From the NCBI GenBank assembly GCA_004353515.1, contig SMNZ01000006.1, forward strand, positions 124,001 through 188,000: a stretch of 64,000 bases of DNA, in the 5' to 3' direction. Both the position numbers and the translations under genes were made by a program. The DNA is from Alteromonadaceae bacterium M269. GTDB taxonomy: Bacteria; Pseudomonadota; Gammaproteobacteria; Enterobacterales; Alteromonadaceae. Positions 35,847-44,831 of the stretch are shown piece by piece; position 1 is the stretch's first letter, and every line of letters starts with the position of its first letter. The notes beneath the pieces were generated by a model. The model searched no databases and was not told where the DNA came from. It saw nothing but the letters and a program-made list of their open reading frames with translations.

Positions 35847-36386
35847 ATGGCAAATACAGTTTTTATTGCGACCAGTCTTGATGGCTTTATTGCTGATAAA
35901 GATGACGGTATCGATTGGCTTCACTCTATGCCTAATCCCACGAACTCAGACATGGGCTTTGCACTCTATATGAGCAATATTGATGCGATAATTATGGGGC
36001 GAAACACATTTGAATTGGTTCTAAGTATTGATGTTGATTGGCCATACATAAAGCCTGTTTTCGTTTTAAGTCATTCTCTAAAAACCGTACCTACAGAACT
36101 TAAAGAAAAGGTATTTTTGATTAACGGTGCACCAGAGGATGTGCTCAAAATCATACACGAGAAAGGATTTAAAAATCTTTATATCGACGGGGGAGTCACT
36201 ATTCAAAACTTTCTCAAGGAAGATCTGATTGATAGCATGATCATCACAACTATCCCTATATTACTTGGTCAGGGAATCCCACTCTTTTCTGAGCTCAAAG
36301 CACCACTTAAATTCAGTTGTATAAAATCAGAACATATTATTCAAGGCGTGGTTCAGAGTCATTTCGTAAGAAATAGAAATGGCTAA
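35847..36386 (+). CDS. RibD C-terminal / dihydrofolate reductase-like protein
   Basis: 179 residues. FIATSLDGFIADKDDGIDWL start, IIMGRNTFELVL, then LYIDGGVTIQNFL and IPILLGQGIPLF: the signature blocks of the RibD_C/YyaP family. NADPH-dependent reductase fold; physiological substrate unknown. ATATAGGAG stands upstream of the ATG. Target of the divergent TetR. Confidence 0.88.
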   Translation: MANTVFIATSLDGFIADKDDGIDWLHSMPNPTNSDMGFALYMSNIDAIIMGRNTFELVLSIDVDWPYIKPVFVLSHSLKTVPTELKEKVFLINGAPEDVLKIIHEKGFKNLYIDGGVTIQNFLKEDLIDSMIITTIPILLGQGIPLFSELKAPLKFSCIKSEHIIQGVVQSHFVRNRNG

Positions 36387-36519
36387 TTCTCACTAATAAA
36401 TAAAGCACTAAGTCTGAAGTATTTTACAGACTTTGCATGGCCTAAAAATGTACTGTTAATCGATAAATACCAAATAAAAACCAATTATTTCTTGGATCAT
36501 TGATATTTCATTTGACTTC

Positions 36520-36569
36520 TACGAAATCTTTCGTATAGATTGTTCACCTATCTACGATGTTTGTCGTAG
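36520..36569. promoter_or_regulatory. Tandem TACGA-N6-TCGTA operators, BlaI-type layout
   Basis: Two dyads of identical design, TACGA-AATCTT-TCGTA (36520-36535) and TACGA-TGTTTG-TCGTA (36553-36568), are 33 bases (three helical turns) apart upstream of the small lipoprotein gene. Likely bound by the BlaI-family regulator encoded 400 bases downstream. Confidence 0.6.
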
Positions 36570-36641
36570 TTAAGCTTCTTGCAAAAGAGATAGCACACAT
36601 AACGACATAATAAGATTATTAATTGTATGAGGTAACACTAA

Positions 36642-36827
36642 ATGAAAAAGTTGAACCAACTGTTTGTACTCGCTGCGGTATTTACTGCGACTATGGCTAC
36701 GCTAACAATGTCCGGTTGTGCGTCGACTTCTGAATCAGGAGACAAGCAGGTTGTACAAGAGAAAGCTAAAGCAAAATCAAGTAATAAGTGTAAGAGCACA
36801 TCTTCGCGACTCAAAAGGAATTGTTAG
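36642..36827 (+). CDS. Small lipoprotein of unknown function
   Basis: 61 residues. Signal peptide with lipobox MSGC (Cys26), then a short hydrophilic Lys/Ser-rich tail (KAKAKSSNKCKS) with two further cysteines. Upstream of the BlaI-M56 pair and behind the tandem operators, so probably part of that regulon. GAGGTAAC precedes the ATG. Confidence 0.7.
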   Translation: MKKLNQLFVLAAVFTATMATLTMSGCASTSESGDKQVVQEKAKAKSSNKCKSTSSRLKRNC

Positions 36828-36968
36828 TTTTTTAGCTATATTTTATGACATTTATACAGTGCATTTGCAAGGAAATAAAAACCAATTCAATGAATACTTG
36901 CCATGACTACTATTCTTTTCGTATATTAGGTGAGGTGCGAAAAGTATAGTTTGTGAAAGGTAGTGGAT

Positions 36969-37358
36969 ATGAGTAAATTTAAGAAAAAGAATGTCCCAAC
37001 AGAAGCCGAGTTAGAAGTACTAAAAGTTCTTTGGAAAACGCAGCCAGCCACTGTGCGGCAGATACATGAAGAGCTGAATAAAAAACAAAGCAGCGCCTAT
37101 ACCACCACACTAAAAATGTTGCAGATAATGCATGAAAAAGGATTAGTAGAAAGGGATGAAACTAATCGAGCACACATCTACAAAGCGATATATTCCGAAG
37201 AGCAAACTCAATCTTCAATTTTATCTAACATGATAACCAAAGCATTTGGTGGTTCAAAATTCGACTTGGTTGTTCGTGCATTAGGTGAGACCGCAAGTAC
37301 TGAAGAGATATCAGACATACGTGATCTCCTAGATTCGCTGGAAGAAAATAAAAAATAA
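36969..37358 (+). CDS. BlaI/MecI-family transcriptional repressor
   Basis: 129 residues from the ATG (AAAGG 8 bases upstream; a GTG two codons earlier has poor spacing). Winged helix: PTEAELEVLKVLWKTQPATVRQIHEEL, SSAYTTTLKMLQIMHEKGLV, then a dimerisation helix. Works with an M56 membrane protease, which relieves repression after sensing a signal. An imperfect dyad CTTTTCG/CGAAAAG (36915-36944) lies in its promoter. The M56 gene starts 12 bases downstream. Confidence 0.9.
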   Translation: MSKFKKKNVPTEAELEVLKVLWKTQPATVRQIHEELNKKQSSAYTTTLKMLQIMHEKGLVERDETNRAHIYKAIYSEEQTQSSILSNMITKAFGGSKFDLVVRALGETASTEEISDIRDLLDSLEENKK

Positions 37359-37370
37359 GGTAGGGTCAGG

Positions 37371-39221
37371 ATGGATTTCTTAAGCAACTTTTTAAATGAT
37401 ACCTTACTAGTCAGTCTCTCAAAGACCTTGCTGCATTTTGTTTGGCAGGGCGCAGCGCTTGCACTAGTTTTATTCTTACTCCTCAAGCTGCTAGACAAAC
37501 AGCGCTCTCGAGCAAGATATCTTATTAGTTTATTTATCTTTGGCTTGAATGTCGTGGTCCCCACATTGACATTTTTGCACTTTAATGAAGTTCACACCGC
37601 CGTTGTTGCTGTAGAGCCTGTCACCGGTAATGTTCCTGTGGTTGCCCCTTCCCAAGCATCTTTGATTGTTGAATCAGCAGTGAGCTTTGATTGGCAGTTG
37701 TTGTTACCTATTATTGCGGTCAGTTGGCTTGTTGGGGTTTGCTGGTTAAGTGCACAATTAATTTATGAAGTGCATAAAGTTAATCAGTTACCACGTCAAG
37801 GAACAAGCGAAGTAGAACAGCATATTCAAGAGCTGTTCGAGCGATTAACACATCAGCTGAAAGCAAACCCTCTGACACGGTTAATGGTGTCAACCAAAGC
37901 GGAAGTGCCAATGGTCATTGGCAGGTTAAAGCCAGTAGTGCTGGTTCCAACCTCTATGATAGTTGGGCTAACATCTGTTCAGCTTGAAATGCTTTTAGCG
38001 CACGAGTTAGCTCACGTTAAACGACATGATTATCTGATTAATTTCTTCCAAACATTGGTTGAGGTTCTGTTCTTCTTCCACCCATGCGTGAAGTGGATAT
38101 CTAATCGAATTAGGGTAGAACGTGAATACTGCTGTGATGATATTGCAGTTGGTTGTTGTGGAAACCCTACAGCCTATGCTCGAGCATTGACTAATGCTGA
38201 ATTAATTAGGCCGAGAAAATATTCCACAACTTGCAATGGCAGCTACTGGCGGAGATTTGAAAAAACGTGTTTTACGTTTGGTCGATCAACAGCATGATTG
38301 CTCAGCGAAACCGTCAAATAGTCTAGTGAGCACGCTGGTTGCAGGTTTTACTGGTATAGGGCTGGTTCTTGTTTTTGTTGCGGCACCGCATATGGCAACC
38401 GCAGAATTAGCACCTGATGCGCAGTTCGAGCCATCAATTATTGAGTCAGGCGAGGATACTCCTAATACAAGGAGTGATGGAGAAGCTTTAACTTCTAATG
38501 CTATAGCAGAGATAGGAAATGGAGACTCCACTTTGCTTTCCTTTGAGAACTCTGATGTTTTTGAAGAAGTAGAATCCGCAAGTGAAATAATAGTTCAGGA
38601 AGATGAAGTTTCTAATTATGCTCAGGAATTACCAGACACTCAGGGTAATGAAGTGTTTGATGATGCTATCGATAGCCAAGATTCCGTTGCTGTGCTACCT
38701 CCTTTAGACTCAATTGAAAAAGCTAGTCAGAAAACACCGTAGAAGCGACAGAAGCTAATAATCAATCGGATAATTTATCTTTTGTTGCTTTAGATAATGA
38801 CGTTAATGGAGTTTCTGATAACCCAGTTGTTAACGCGGTATCAAAGCTTAACAAGCCGCTGGTCGAAGAGGTTCAAAAAGTTCAGGAAAGATATGATCCT
38901 GAGATTGTTGATCCAAAAATAGTTCGTATGTTTGCACCACAATACCGTAAAAGAGCTCGAAGGAAAGGTATTGAAGCGGAGTTTAGTGTCACCTTTACAG
39001 TTGGTGTAAATGGTAGGGCTGCAGACCTTAAGTTCGAAGATGGAGTACACAAGCGTTTTCAACGTTCTGTTCGAACAGCGCTTAAAAAGTGGCGCTTCGA
39101 AGCGGGCACTGTAGATGGTAAAAAACAGTCGATGGAAATAACAAGGGTATTTAGCTTTACGGACCCTGGTGATTCTGAAGATAGTTATATTACAGGTTCA
39201 AGGCTGCCAAGGCGCCACTAA
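37371..39221 (+). pseudogene. BlaR1-like M56 peptidase with TonB C-terminal domain, two frameshifts
   Basis: First frame: four N-terminal TM segments region and zinc motif LLAHELAHVKRHD (HELAH at 211-215), with a second acidic site EREYCCDDIAV. Near 38216-38219 (AAAA) the frame shifts; dropping one A restores PRNIPQLAMAATGGDLKKRV, the next TM (VSTLVAGFTGIGLVLVFVAAP) and an acidic linker. Near 38728 a one-base loss shifts it again (SQ/ENTVEATEA), leading to a TonB-type C-terminal domain (AEFSVTFTVGVNGRAADLKFE, ALKKWRFEAG). About 616 codons if repaired. Two compensating lesions mean decay or sequencing error. Confidence 0.8.
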
Positions 39222-39299
39222 TAGAGTGCTGTTGCCAAGTTTGAATTTCTAAGGTAGTGCCTTGGCACTGCCTCACGGTTGAATTCTTCCAGTCTTGGC

Positions 39300-39752
39300 C
39301 TAAAGCGTTCCTGTCATATCTACAACTCCTTCCGAGCTGCACTGCATTTTTTGTTTGAGTGCATCTGGGATGGGAGTCTTCTGGAAGTCATTTGTTGAAA
39401 TCATGACATAAACGATTTCACATTCAGCAATCAGGCGATCAGTCTCTTTGTCGTATATAACGACTGAGAGCGTAAAAGATGTGTTGCCTATTTTGGTAAC
39501 CTGGGTCTCTAACCGGATAATGTCATCAAATTTAGCAGAGCTCTTCCATTTAATGGAAAGGTTAACAACCTGAGTATCAAGGCCTTGATTAAGAAGAGTT
39601 TGATAACCTCCCAATGTAGCTCGCATGAACTCTGTTGCCGCTAAATCAGCATAGTCTGCGTATCTCGCATTGAATACAACACCTTGCGCATCGCACTCTG
39701 CATAGCGAACTCGAATGAGTAGTTGGAAGGGGGACGTGTCACGGTTTTCCAT
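39300..39752 (-). CDS. Acyl-CoA thioesterase (4HBT hot-dog family)
   Basis: 150 residues. RVRYAECDAQGVVFNARYADY contains the YbgC-type Asp motif, followed by VNLSIKWKSSAKFDDII and a hot-dog beta sheet. Hydrolyses acyl-CoA thioesters in the cytoplasm; chain length unknown. Lies 54 bases behind the TetR gene on the same strand, so possibly co-transcribed. Confidence 0.88.
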   Translation of the reverse strand: MENRDTSPFQLLIRVRYAECDAQGVVFNARYADYADLAATEFMRATLGGYQTLLNQGLDTQVVNLSIKWKSSAKFDDIIRLETQVTKIGNTSFTLSVVIYDKETDRLIAECEIVYVMISTNDFQKTPIPDALKQKMQCSSEGVVDMTGTL

Positions 39753-39806
39753 TTCATCTCTCTTTTTTTGAATGCGCAGGCTAAATTAATAGTAGTCTCT
39801 ATCATA

Positions 39807-40388
39807 CTAGCCATGCTTATCAATAATGGTATCTATATGAGTTTCTACTGCTCTTAACGCTAGATAATTCCATTGTTCAGGTGTCACGGTTGATGCAATA
39901 ACATGATGCTTCAGACTGACATAACCATGCAGGAAAGCCCACACCTCTAATGCGATACGTTGTTTTCTTCCCTGAGATGTATGTTCAGGCAATAACAGAG
40001 AAGCAAGTTCTATAAGGCGGTTAAAAGCCTGCTCTGATGCTTTCTGCGCAATATCTGATGGCGTATAGCTCGAGTCGCTTTCGCCAAAGATCAATCTGTA
40101 GTGTGCTTCGTATTTTTCCGCGATATTCAGGTACCCCTGAACACCCTGCATGATAATGTCTTTTGGGCTTTGTCCTTCTACATCTATATTCATCGCATCG
40201 TGAACCAGTTGAAACCCCTCAATATACAACTCGTCTAAAATACCCTGCTTACCGTTGAAATGGCTGTAGATGCCTATAGTGGAGACACCTGCTTTCTTAG
40301 ATATTGCTCGCACACTCAATGCCGATGTTCCGCCTGAGAGAAAAAGCTCAGTCGCGGCGCTCAAGATTTTACTTTTTGCTTGGCTCAT
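39807..40388 (-). CDS. TetR-family regulator
   Basis: 193 residues. HTH at ALSVRAISKKAGVSTIGIYSHFNGKQGILDELY, then a TetR_C-like helical domain. Divergent from a flavoprotein gene, with two direct operator-like dyads between; it probably represses itself, the thioesterase and the flavoprotein. Confidence 0.9.
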   Translation of the reverse strand: MSQAKSKILSAATELFLSGGTSALSVRAISKKAGVSTIGIYSHFNGKQGILDELYIEGFQLVHDAMNIDVEGQSPKDIIMQGVQGYLNIAEKYEAHYRLIFGESDSSYTPSDIAQKASEQAFNRLIELASLLLPEHTSQGRKQRIALEVWAFLHGYVSLKHHVIASTVTPEQWNYLALRAVETHIDTIIDKHG

Positions 40389-40419
40389 TTTTATTTTGAA
40401 TTAGGTTGTGTTGACGAAT

Positions 40420-40453
40420 ATAACAGCGTTATGTTTAACTATAACAGTGTTAT
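40420..40453. promoter_or_regulatory. Two TetR operator dyads ATAACAGYGTTAT
   Basis: ATAACAGCGTTAT (40420-40432) and ATAACAGTGTTAT (40441-40453) are near-perfect palindromes, 21 bases apart (two helical turns). They overlap a plausible TTGACG promoter reading toward the flavoprotein gene. Confidence 0.72.
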
Positions 40454-40491
40454 GTTCAATGTGTTTTCAACTTTTATAAGTGGAGAAAGTC

Positions 40492-41889
40492 ATGACTGGC
40501 CAAATTCATGAAACGGATTATCTTATTGTCGGCAGTGGTGCTGTAGGTATGGCATTTGCGGATGTTCTTTTAACCGAGACCGATGCGAATATTATGATTG
40601 TCGATAAGTATCATAAACCCGGTGGACATTGGAATGTTGCTTATCCCTTTGTCACTTTGCATCAACCATCCGCCTTTTACGGTGTGAGTTCTAGAGAGCT
40701 GAGTAAAGGTCATATCGATCAAGTGGGCCTAAACAAAGGACTCAATGAGCTAGCCTCAGGCGCTGAGGTCAGCGCTTATTTTGATGATGTCATGAGAGAA
40801 CAGTTTCTGCCGAGTGGCAGAGTGACGTACTTTCCAATGTGTGAGTATCAAGGTAACAGGCAATTTGTATCTTCTCTTACCGGGGAGAAGCATGAAGTCA
40901 TTGTTAGGCGCAAAATTGTCGATGCGACTTATCTCAATACCAATGTACCTTCGACGCATACACCAGAATTCAAAATAGCACCTGAAGTTCAGTTTGTACC
41001 GCCCAATGACTTACCAAATGTTGTTAAGCCTCCTAAGGGATACGTGATTGTAGGTGGTGGAAAAACCGCAATAGATACGGTGCTTTGGTTGTTAGAGAAG
41101 GATGTAGAACCCGATGATATTTGTTGGATTATGCCAAGAGATGCATGGCTACTAGATCGCAAAAATACACAACCAACAGAAGCGTTTTTTAAAGACTCTA
41201 TAGGTGCACAAGCGGCACAAATGGAAGCTATTGCACAAGCTGAAACCATGGATGATATGTTTAGCCGGTTAGAAGCGGCAGGTGTTTTTCTGAGAATTGA
41301 TAAGACAGTCTGGCCACAGATGTTCCATGGTGCGACTATCAGCCAGTTGGAGCTTGAACAGCTTCGCCGAATTAAGAATATAGTGCGATTAGGTCGAGTG
41401 ACGGATATCAAGTCTGACACTATTGTGCTTGAGCGAGGTGAGGTAGCAACAAGTACAGAGCACCTGCATATCGATTGTTCAGCAAGCGCACTGAAAGATG
41501 TCAAAACAAAACCTATTTTTGAGGATGGACTAATAACACCGCAAACCGTACGTTCATATCAGCCGGTTTTCAGTGCTGCCTTTATTGCACATATTGAGGC
41601 AGCTTATCCCGAAGAGGTGAAAAATAAGCTATGTAATGTAGTACCGCTGCCGAATACTAACGTCGATTGGATGCGCTTAACGGTCGCTTTTATGATGAAT
41701 CAACACATTTGGTCTCAGGATGAAAACCTGCGTCAATGGTTGCTTGAAAATCGTTTGGATGGTTTTAGTCAGCTGGTCAGAAGTGTTAAAGAAGATGATT
41801 TCGAAAAGCTGAGTATATTGAAGCGATTGAAAGACAATGCACCTATAGCAATGGCTAAACTTCAACAGTTTTTGGCACAAGCAGGGTAG
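40492..41889 (+). CDS. FAD/NAD(P)-binding oxidoreductase (flavin monooxygenase-like)
   Basis: 465 residues from the ATG (GGAG 6 bases upstream). FAD-binding YLIVGSGAVGMAFAD at the N-terminus, PGGHWNVAYPF next, and a second dinucleotide site YVIVGGGKTAIDTV (about 185-200) for NADPH. The C-terminal third is helical. Fits single-component flavin monooxygenase-like proteins; substrate unknown. A thioesterase in the same regulon hints at acyl or lipid chemistry (inference). Confidence 0.8.
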   Translation: MTGQIHETDYLIVGSGAVGMAFADVLLTETDANIMIVDKYHKPGGHWNVAYPFVTLHQPSAFYGVSSRELSKGHIDQVGLNKGLNELASGAEVSAYFDDVMREQFLPSGRVTYFPMCEYQGNRQFVSSLTGEKHEVIVRRKIVDATYLNTNVPSTHTPEFKIAPEVQFVPPNDLPNVVKPPKGYVIVGGGKTAIDTVLWLLEKDVEPDDICWIMPRDAWLLDRKNTQPTEAFFKDSIGAQAAQMEAIAQAETMDDMFSRLEAAGVFLRIDKTVWPQMFHGATISQLELEQLRRIKNIVRLGRVTDIKSDTIVLERGEVATSTEHLHIDCSASALKDVKTKPIFEDGLITPQTVRSYQPVFSAAFIAHIEAAYPEEVKNKLCNVVPLPNTNVDWMRLTVAFMMNQHIWSQDENLRQWLLENRLDGFSQLVRSVKEDDFEKLSILKRLKDNAPIAMAKLQQFLAQAG

Positions 41890-41921
41890 CCGAAATCATT
41901 TATTAGAATGGTTGAGCTGAA

Positions 41922-42923
41922 TCAGTTCAGTGATTTTACTGAATTGCGTTCAACCACTTCTGGTTCAAAGACATTTTGAACGTCAGGCATATCTATTTTG
42001 TAGACTTGTTTTAAGATGGCTTTTGCAGCCATCTTACCCATGTCTTGAACCGGGTAGTTGATTGTTGAAAGTGTGGGATAGGTATAAGAAGCAAAAACAA
42101 CGTTGTCGAACCCAAAAATGGAGACATCATTGGGAACGTCTAAGTTATTTTCTCTTGCTGTCGCAATAGCACCCGTTGCCATCTCATCGTTGGCACAAAT
42201 AGCCGCAGTAAACTCAATATCATTCTCTAAGAAGTGTTTGATGCCTGCGCTACCGCCGATTTGTAGATAATCCCCTTCGTAAACGCGCGCCTGGTCGAAC
42301 TCTACATTGAATTCCTGGAGTGCACGTTTGTGCCCAACTAAACGTTCTTGGGCATCGGCCTTTCTTTTAGGTCCAGAAATATAAGCGACTTGTGTGTGAC
42401 CTTTCTCCAACACATGTTTTGTTGCCAGGTATCCACCTAATTCGTTGTCGAGGCTGATACAACGATCGGCAATTTTTGGTATGTGACGGTTAAGGATTAT
42501 CACTGGGATTTTGCCTTGGCATAAGTTGATGAGGTACTCATCCGAAACAGCTTCGACATGCAGAATCAATGCGTCACAGTTACGACTAATCAGAAATTCG
42601 ATGTCGTCTTTTTCACGCTGTTCCTCATTGTGTCCTGCGGTAACGACTATATGTTTGTCAGCTTTTCTTAAGACAGACTCGACACCGCTCATGATGCCGC
42701 CATAAAACGAGCCGTAAAACTCACTGACTAATACGCCGACGCAATCTGAGCGATTAGAAGCGAGTGACTTGGCGACTAAGTTAGGTTTATAGTCGAGTTG
42801 CTCCATGGCTTTGAGAACTTTCTGACGTGTTTTCTCCGATACGCTCAGGTTTTTATTCACAACACGTGAAACTGTTGCGAGAGAGACGCCTGCGAGTTTT
42901 GACACTTCGTAAATAGTTGCCAT
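41922..42923 (-). CDS. LacI-family regulator of the beta-glucoside locus
   Basis: 333 residues. HTH TIYEVSKLAGVSLATVSRVVNKNLSV, hinge PNLVAKSLASN, and a sugar-binding sensor domain (GVLVSEFYGSFYGGIMSGVE, ICANDEMATGAI, SIFGFDNVVFASYTYPTLSTI). AscG/GalR-like. Downstream of the GH1 gene on the same strand. Probably binds the two TGAAAGCGCTTACA sites in the divergent control region. Confidence 0.9.
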   Translation of the reverse strand: MATIYEVSKLAGVSLATVSRVVNKNLSVSEKTRQKVLKAMEQLDYKPNLVAKSLASNRSDCVGVLVSEFYGSFYGGIMSGVESVLRKADKHIVVTAGHNEEQREKDDIEFLISRNCDALILHVEAVSDEYLINLCQGKIPVIILNRHIPKIADRCISLDNELGGYLATKHVLEKGHTQVAYISGPKRKADAQERLVGHKRALQEFNVEFDQARVYEGDYLQIGGSAGIKHFLENDIEFTAAICANDEMATGAIATARENNLDVPNDVSIFGFDNVVFASYTYPTLSTINYPVQDMGKMAAKAILKQVYKIDMPDVQNVFEPEVVERNSVKSLN

Positions 42924-42956
42924 GGATTTCCGTTTACTTATGCATGATTAAAACTG

Positions 42957-42979
42957 ATTGGTAGCGTTCATGTACCAAT
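42957..42979. promoter_or_regulatory. Dyad ATTGGTA-N9-TACCAAT upstream of the LacI gene
   Basis: Perfect 7 bp arms in the 160-base spacer between GH1 and LacI genes, 34 bases from the regulator start. It may be an autoregulatory site or a hairpin ending GH1 transcription; no T run follows. Confidence 0.35.
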
Positions 42980-43082
42980 AACAATAGGCATCTTATTCTA
43001 TTGATTACTATAGATGATGTCTCGTGATTTTTATGAGCGCTAAAACTAACTCACAAGACCGGTATCGCCTATAAAAAGTTCA

Positions 43083-44414
43083 CTACACGCGCTGAGTGAT
43101 GAATTCCTTGTAGCAGTGTGCGCTGTCTTTGAGTGTTCGTTCTTGCGTTTCGAAGTCGACATAAACCAGACCAAAGCGTTTCAAATAGCCTTCGGCCCAC
43201 TCAAAATTATCCATTAAACTCCATGCAAAATAACCATCTACCTTCACGCCTTGTTGAATAGCTTGGTTCAATGCTTCTAAATGAGCTTGATAGTAATTAA
43301 TTCGAAGTTGGTCCTTTACCTGACCGGATTCAACATGATCATCACCAGCCATTCCATTTTCAGTAATGTAAAGAGGTGGTAGATCGTAAGTGTCATTTAG
43401 GGATACGAGCAGATCTGTCAGCGCTTGTGGGAATACCTCCCAACCAATATCTGTTTTTTCGACATCTCCTGGCGGAATTTCTTCATATAAGTGCCCGGCT
43501 TTTGCTCGGTACTTTAATCGGGTGTAGAAGTTGATGCCTAAGAAATCGATAGGGTGGTTAATGATGGCTAAGTCATCATCGAGGATATCAGGACGTTGTT
43601 CATATGGGAGTTCTTCAATTAAGCTTGGGTAGCTGCCATCCATAATCGGCTTCATATACCATTGATTGATATAGTCATCGGCTTTTTGTGTCGCTAACTT
43701 ATCTTCAGGAGAATCTGTCAGCGGATAACAAGGCGTAAAATTGAGTACGATGCCGTTTAACGTTAAAGGGCTTTCTTTGGCTAAGACTTGCATCGCAAGG
43801 CCGTGAGCCAACAATAAGTGATGTGCCGCTTTACGGCCGAGCATTCTATCTGCTTTTCCCGGTGCGTGAATGCCCACTTCATAACCTAAATAGGCCGAGC
43901 AAAATGGTTCGTTTAATGTCGCGTAAGAATGTACGCGATCACCGAATTCTCGAACGACTACTTCAACATAGTCTCTAAAATGATAGGCTGTTTCTCGATT
44001 CAACCAACCGCCATGATCTTCATGAATTTGTGGCAAATCCCAATGATAAAGTGTCACAAATGGTTTAATACCAAGCTCATTTAATTTGTCTAACACTTTT
44101 AGGTAGAAGTCGACGCCATCACGATTAACCGATTTATCGTTATTGATAATTCTTGGCCAACAGATAGAAAAACGGTAAGCATCCACACCCAAGTCATGAA
44201 TGAGATTAATATCCTGTTCCCACAGATGATAATGATCGCAGGCAACTAACCCATTTGAGGCATCAACGATCTTTCCTGGCGTATCACAAAAGGTATCCCA
44301 AATACTTATTTCTCTCTTTTCCGCCGCACCTTCAATCTGGAATGACGAGGTCGCCACACCATAGACGAAGTCTTTGGATGTTAGAGGAGAAGTTGTTGGG
44401 AGAGAAATCTTCAT
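43083..44414 (-). CDS. GH1 beta-glucosidase
   Basis: 443 residues from the ATG (AGGAA upstream); a TTG 12 codons earlier is less likely. GH1 barrel with FVYGVATSSFQIEGA, acid/base ATLNEPF (Glu169), nucleophile YITENG (Glu352) and DNFEWAEGYLKRFGLVYVD. No signal peptide: cytoplasmic hydrolysis of cellobiose and other beta-glucosides. Divergent from the transporter/phosphorylase operon and sharing its operators. Confidence 0.95.
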   Translation of the reverse strand: MKISLPTTSPLTSKDFVYGVATSSFQIEGAAEKREISIWDTFCDTPGKIVDASNGLVACDHYHLWEQDINLIHDLGVDAYRFSICWPRIINNDKSVNRDGVDFYLKVLDKLNELGIKPFVTLYHWDLPQIHEDHGGWLNRETAYHFRDYVEVVVREFGDRVHSYATLNEPFCSAYLGYEVGIHAPGKADRMLGRKAAHHLLLAHGLAMQVLAKESPLTLNGIVLNFTPCYPLTDSPEDKLATQKADDYINQWYMKPIMDGSYPSLIEELPYEQRPDILDDDLAIINHPIDFLGINFYTRLKYRAKAGHLYEEIPPGDVEKTDIGWEVFPQALTDLLVSLNDTYDLPPLYITENGMAGDDHVESGQVKDQLRINYYQAHLEALNQAIQQGVKVDGYFAWSLMDNFEWAEGYLKRFGLVYVDFETQERTLKDSAHCYKEFITQRV

Positions 44415-44468
44415 TTTTATCAAATTTCCTATTTTTTTGTGATTCTTCAAATATACTATAATTTATTT

Positions 44469-44482
44469 TGAAAGCGCTTACA
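44469..44482. promoter_or_regulatory. LacI operator TGAAAGCGCTTACA (GH1 side)
   Basis: AAGCGCTT core, 55 bases upstream of the GH1 start. Identical 14-mer to the one 209 bases away. This GC-containing palindrome type is used by many LacI-family regulators. Confidence 0.78.
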
Positions 44483-44677
44483 TTATTCTTTTTCATTTTT
44501 GTGAGGTTTTTTTTAAACAAGCTAATTCTATTACTTTCCCTATGAGCAAGTGATATTTTTAAAGTTCAATTATTACAATTGGTTACGTCATTATTTTTTC
44601 TTGTTTAACTAATGCTATTTATTCCGTTTCTCAATATTAGTTTTGGTAGATATGAACATATTGCTTGCATGCTTTAA

Positions 44678-44691
44678 TGAAAGCGCTTACA
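44678..44691. promoter_or_regulatory. LacI operator TGAAAGCGCTTACA (operon side)
   Basis: Second identical 14-mer, in the same orientation, about 90 bases before the leader ORF of the operon. The bases between the two operators are AT-rich and hold no gene. Spacing would allow looping by a tetramer or separate control of each promoter. Confidence 0.78.
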
Positions 44692-44768
44692 TTTTGGCTT
44701 GTTGAGTTCTTGGGTGAAGAAAAAAATCCAAGCTATTTGGGCCAATATAACTAGGTAGAGGAGGAAAG

Positions 44769-44831
44769 ATGAGCAAACACGTTTATGCTGTTGGTATTTC
44801 CTGCTCGCAACACAGAGTATTGCCCAAATGA
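44769..44831 (+). CDS. 20-codon leader ORF or frameshifted 5' end of the symporter gene
   Basis: AGGAGG stands 4 bases before ATG; the peptide MSKHVYAVGISCSQHRVLPK ends in TGA that overlaps the ATG of the symporter (ATGA), so translation would be coupled. In another frame the same DNA reads WYFLLATQSIAQ directly into the symporter start, like the end of a signal peptide. A single-base loss in a longer symporter gene would explain both facts. Confidence 0.5.
   Translation: MSKHVYAVGISCSQHRVLPK

Noticed and set aside
36718-36906. 62-codon ORF overlapping the small lipoprotein gene in another frame
   Set aside because: The lipoprotein frame has a clear signal and lipobox; this frame has neither start signal nor recognisable content.
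40989-41504. 171-codon minus-strand ORF inside the flavoprotein gene
   Set aside because: Ser/Ile-rich shadow of the real gene, without ribosome site or family features.
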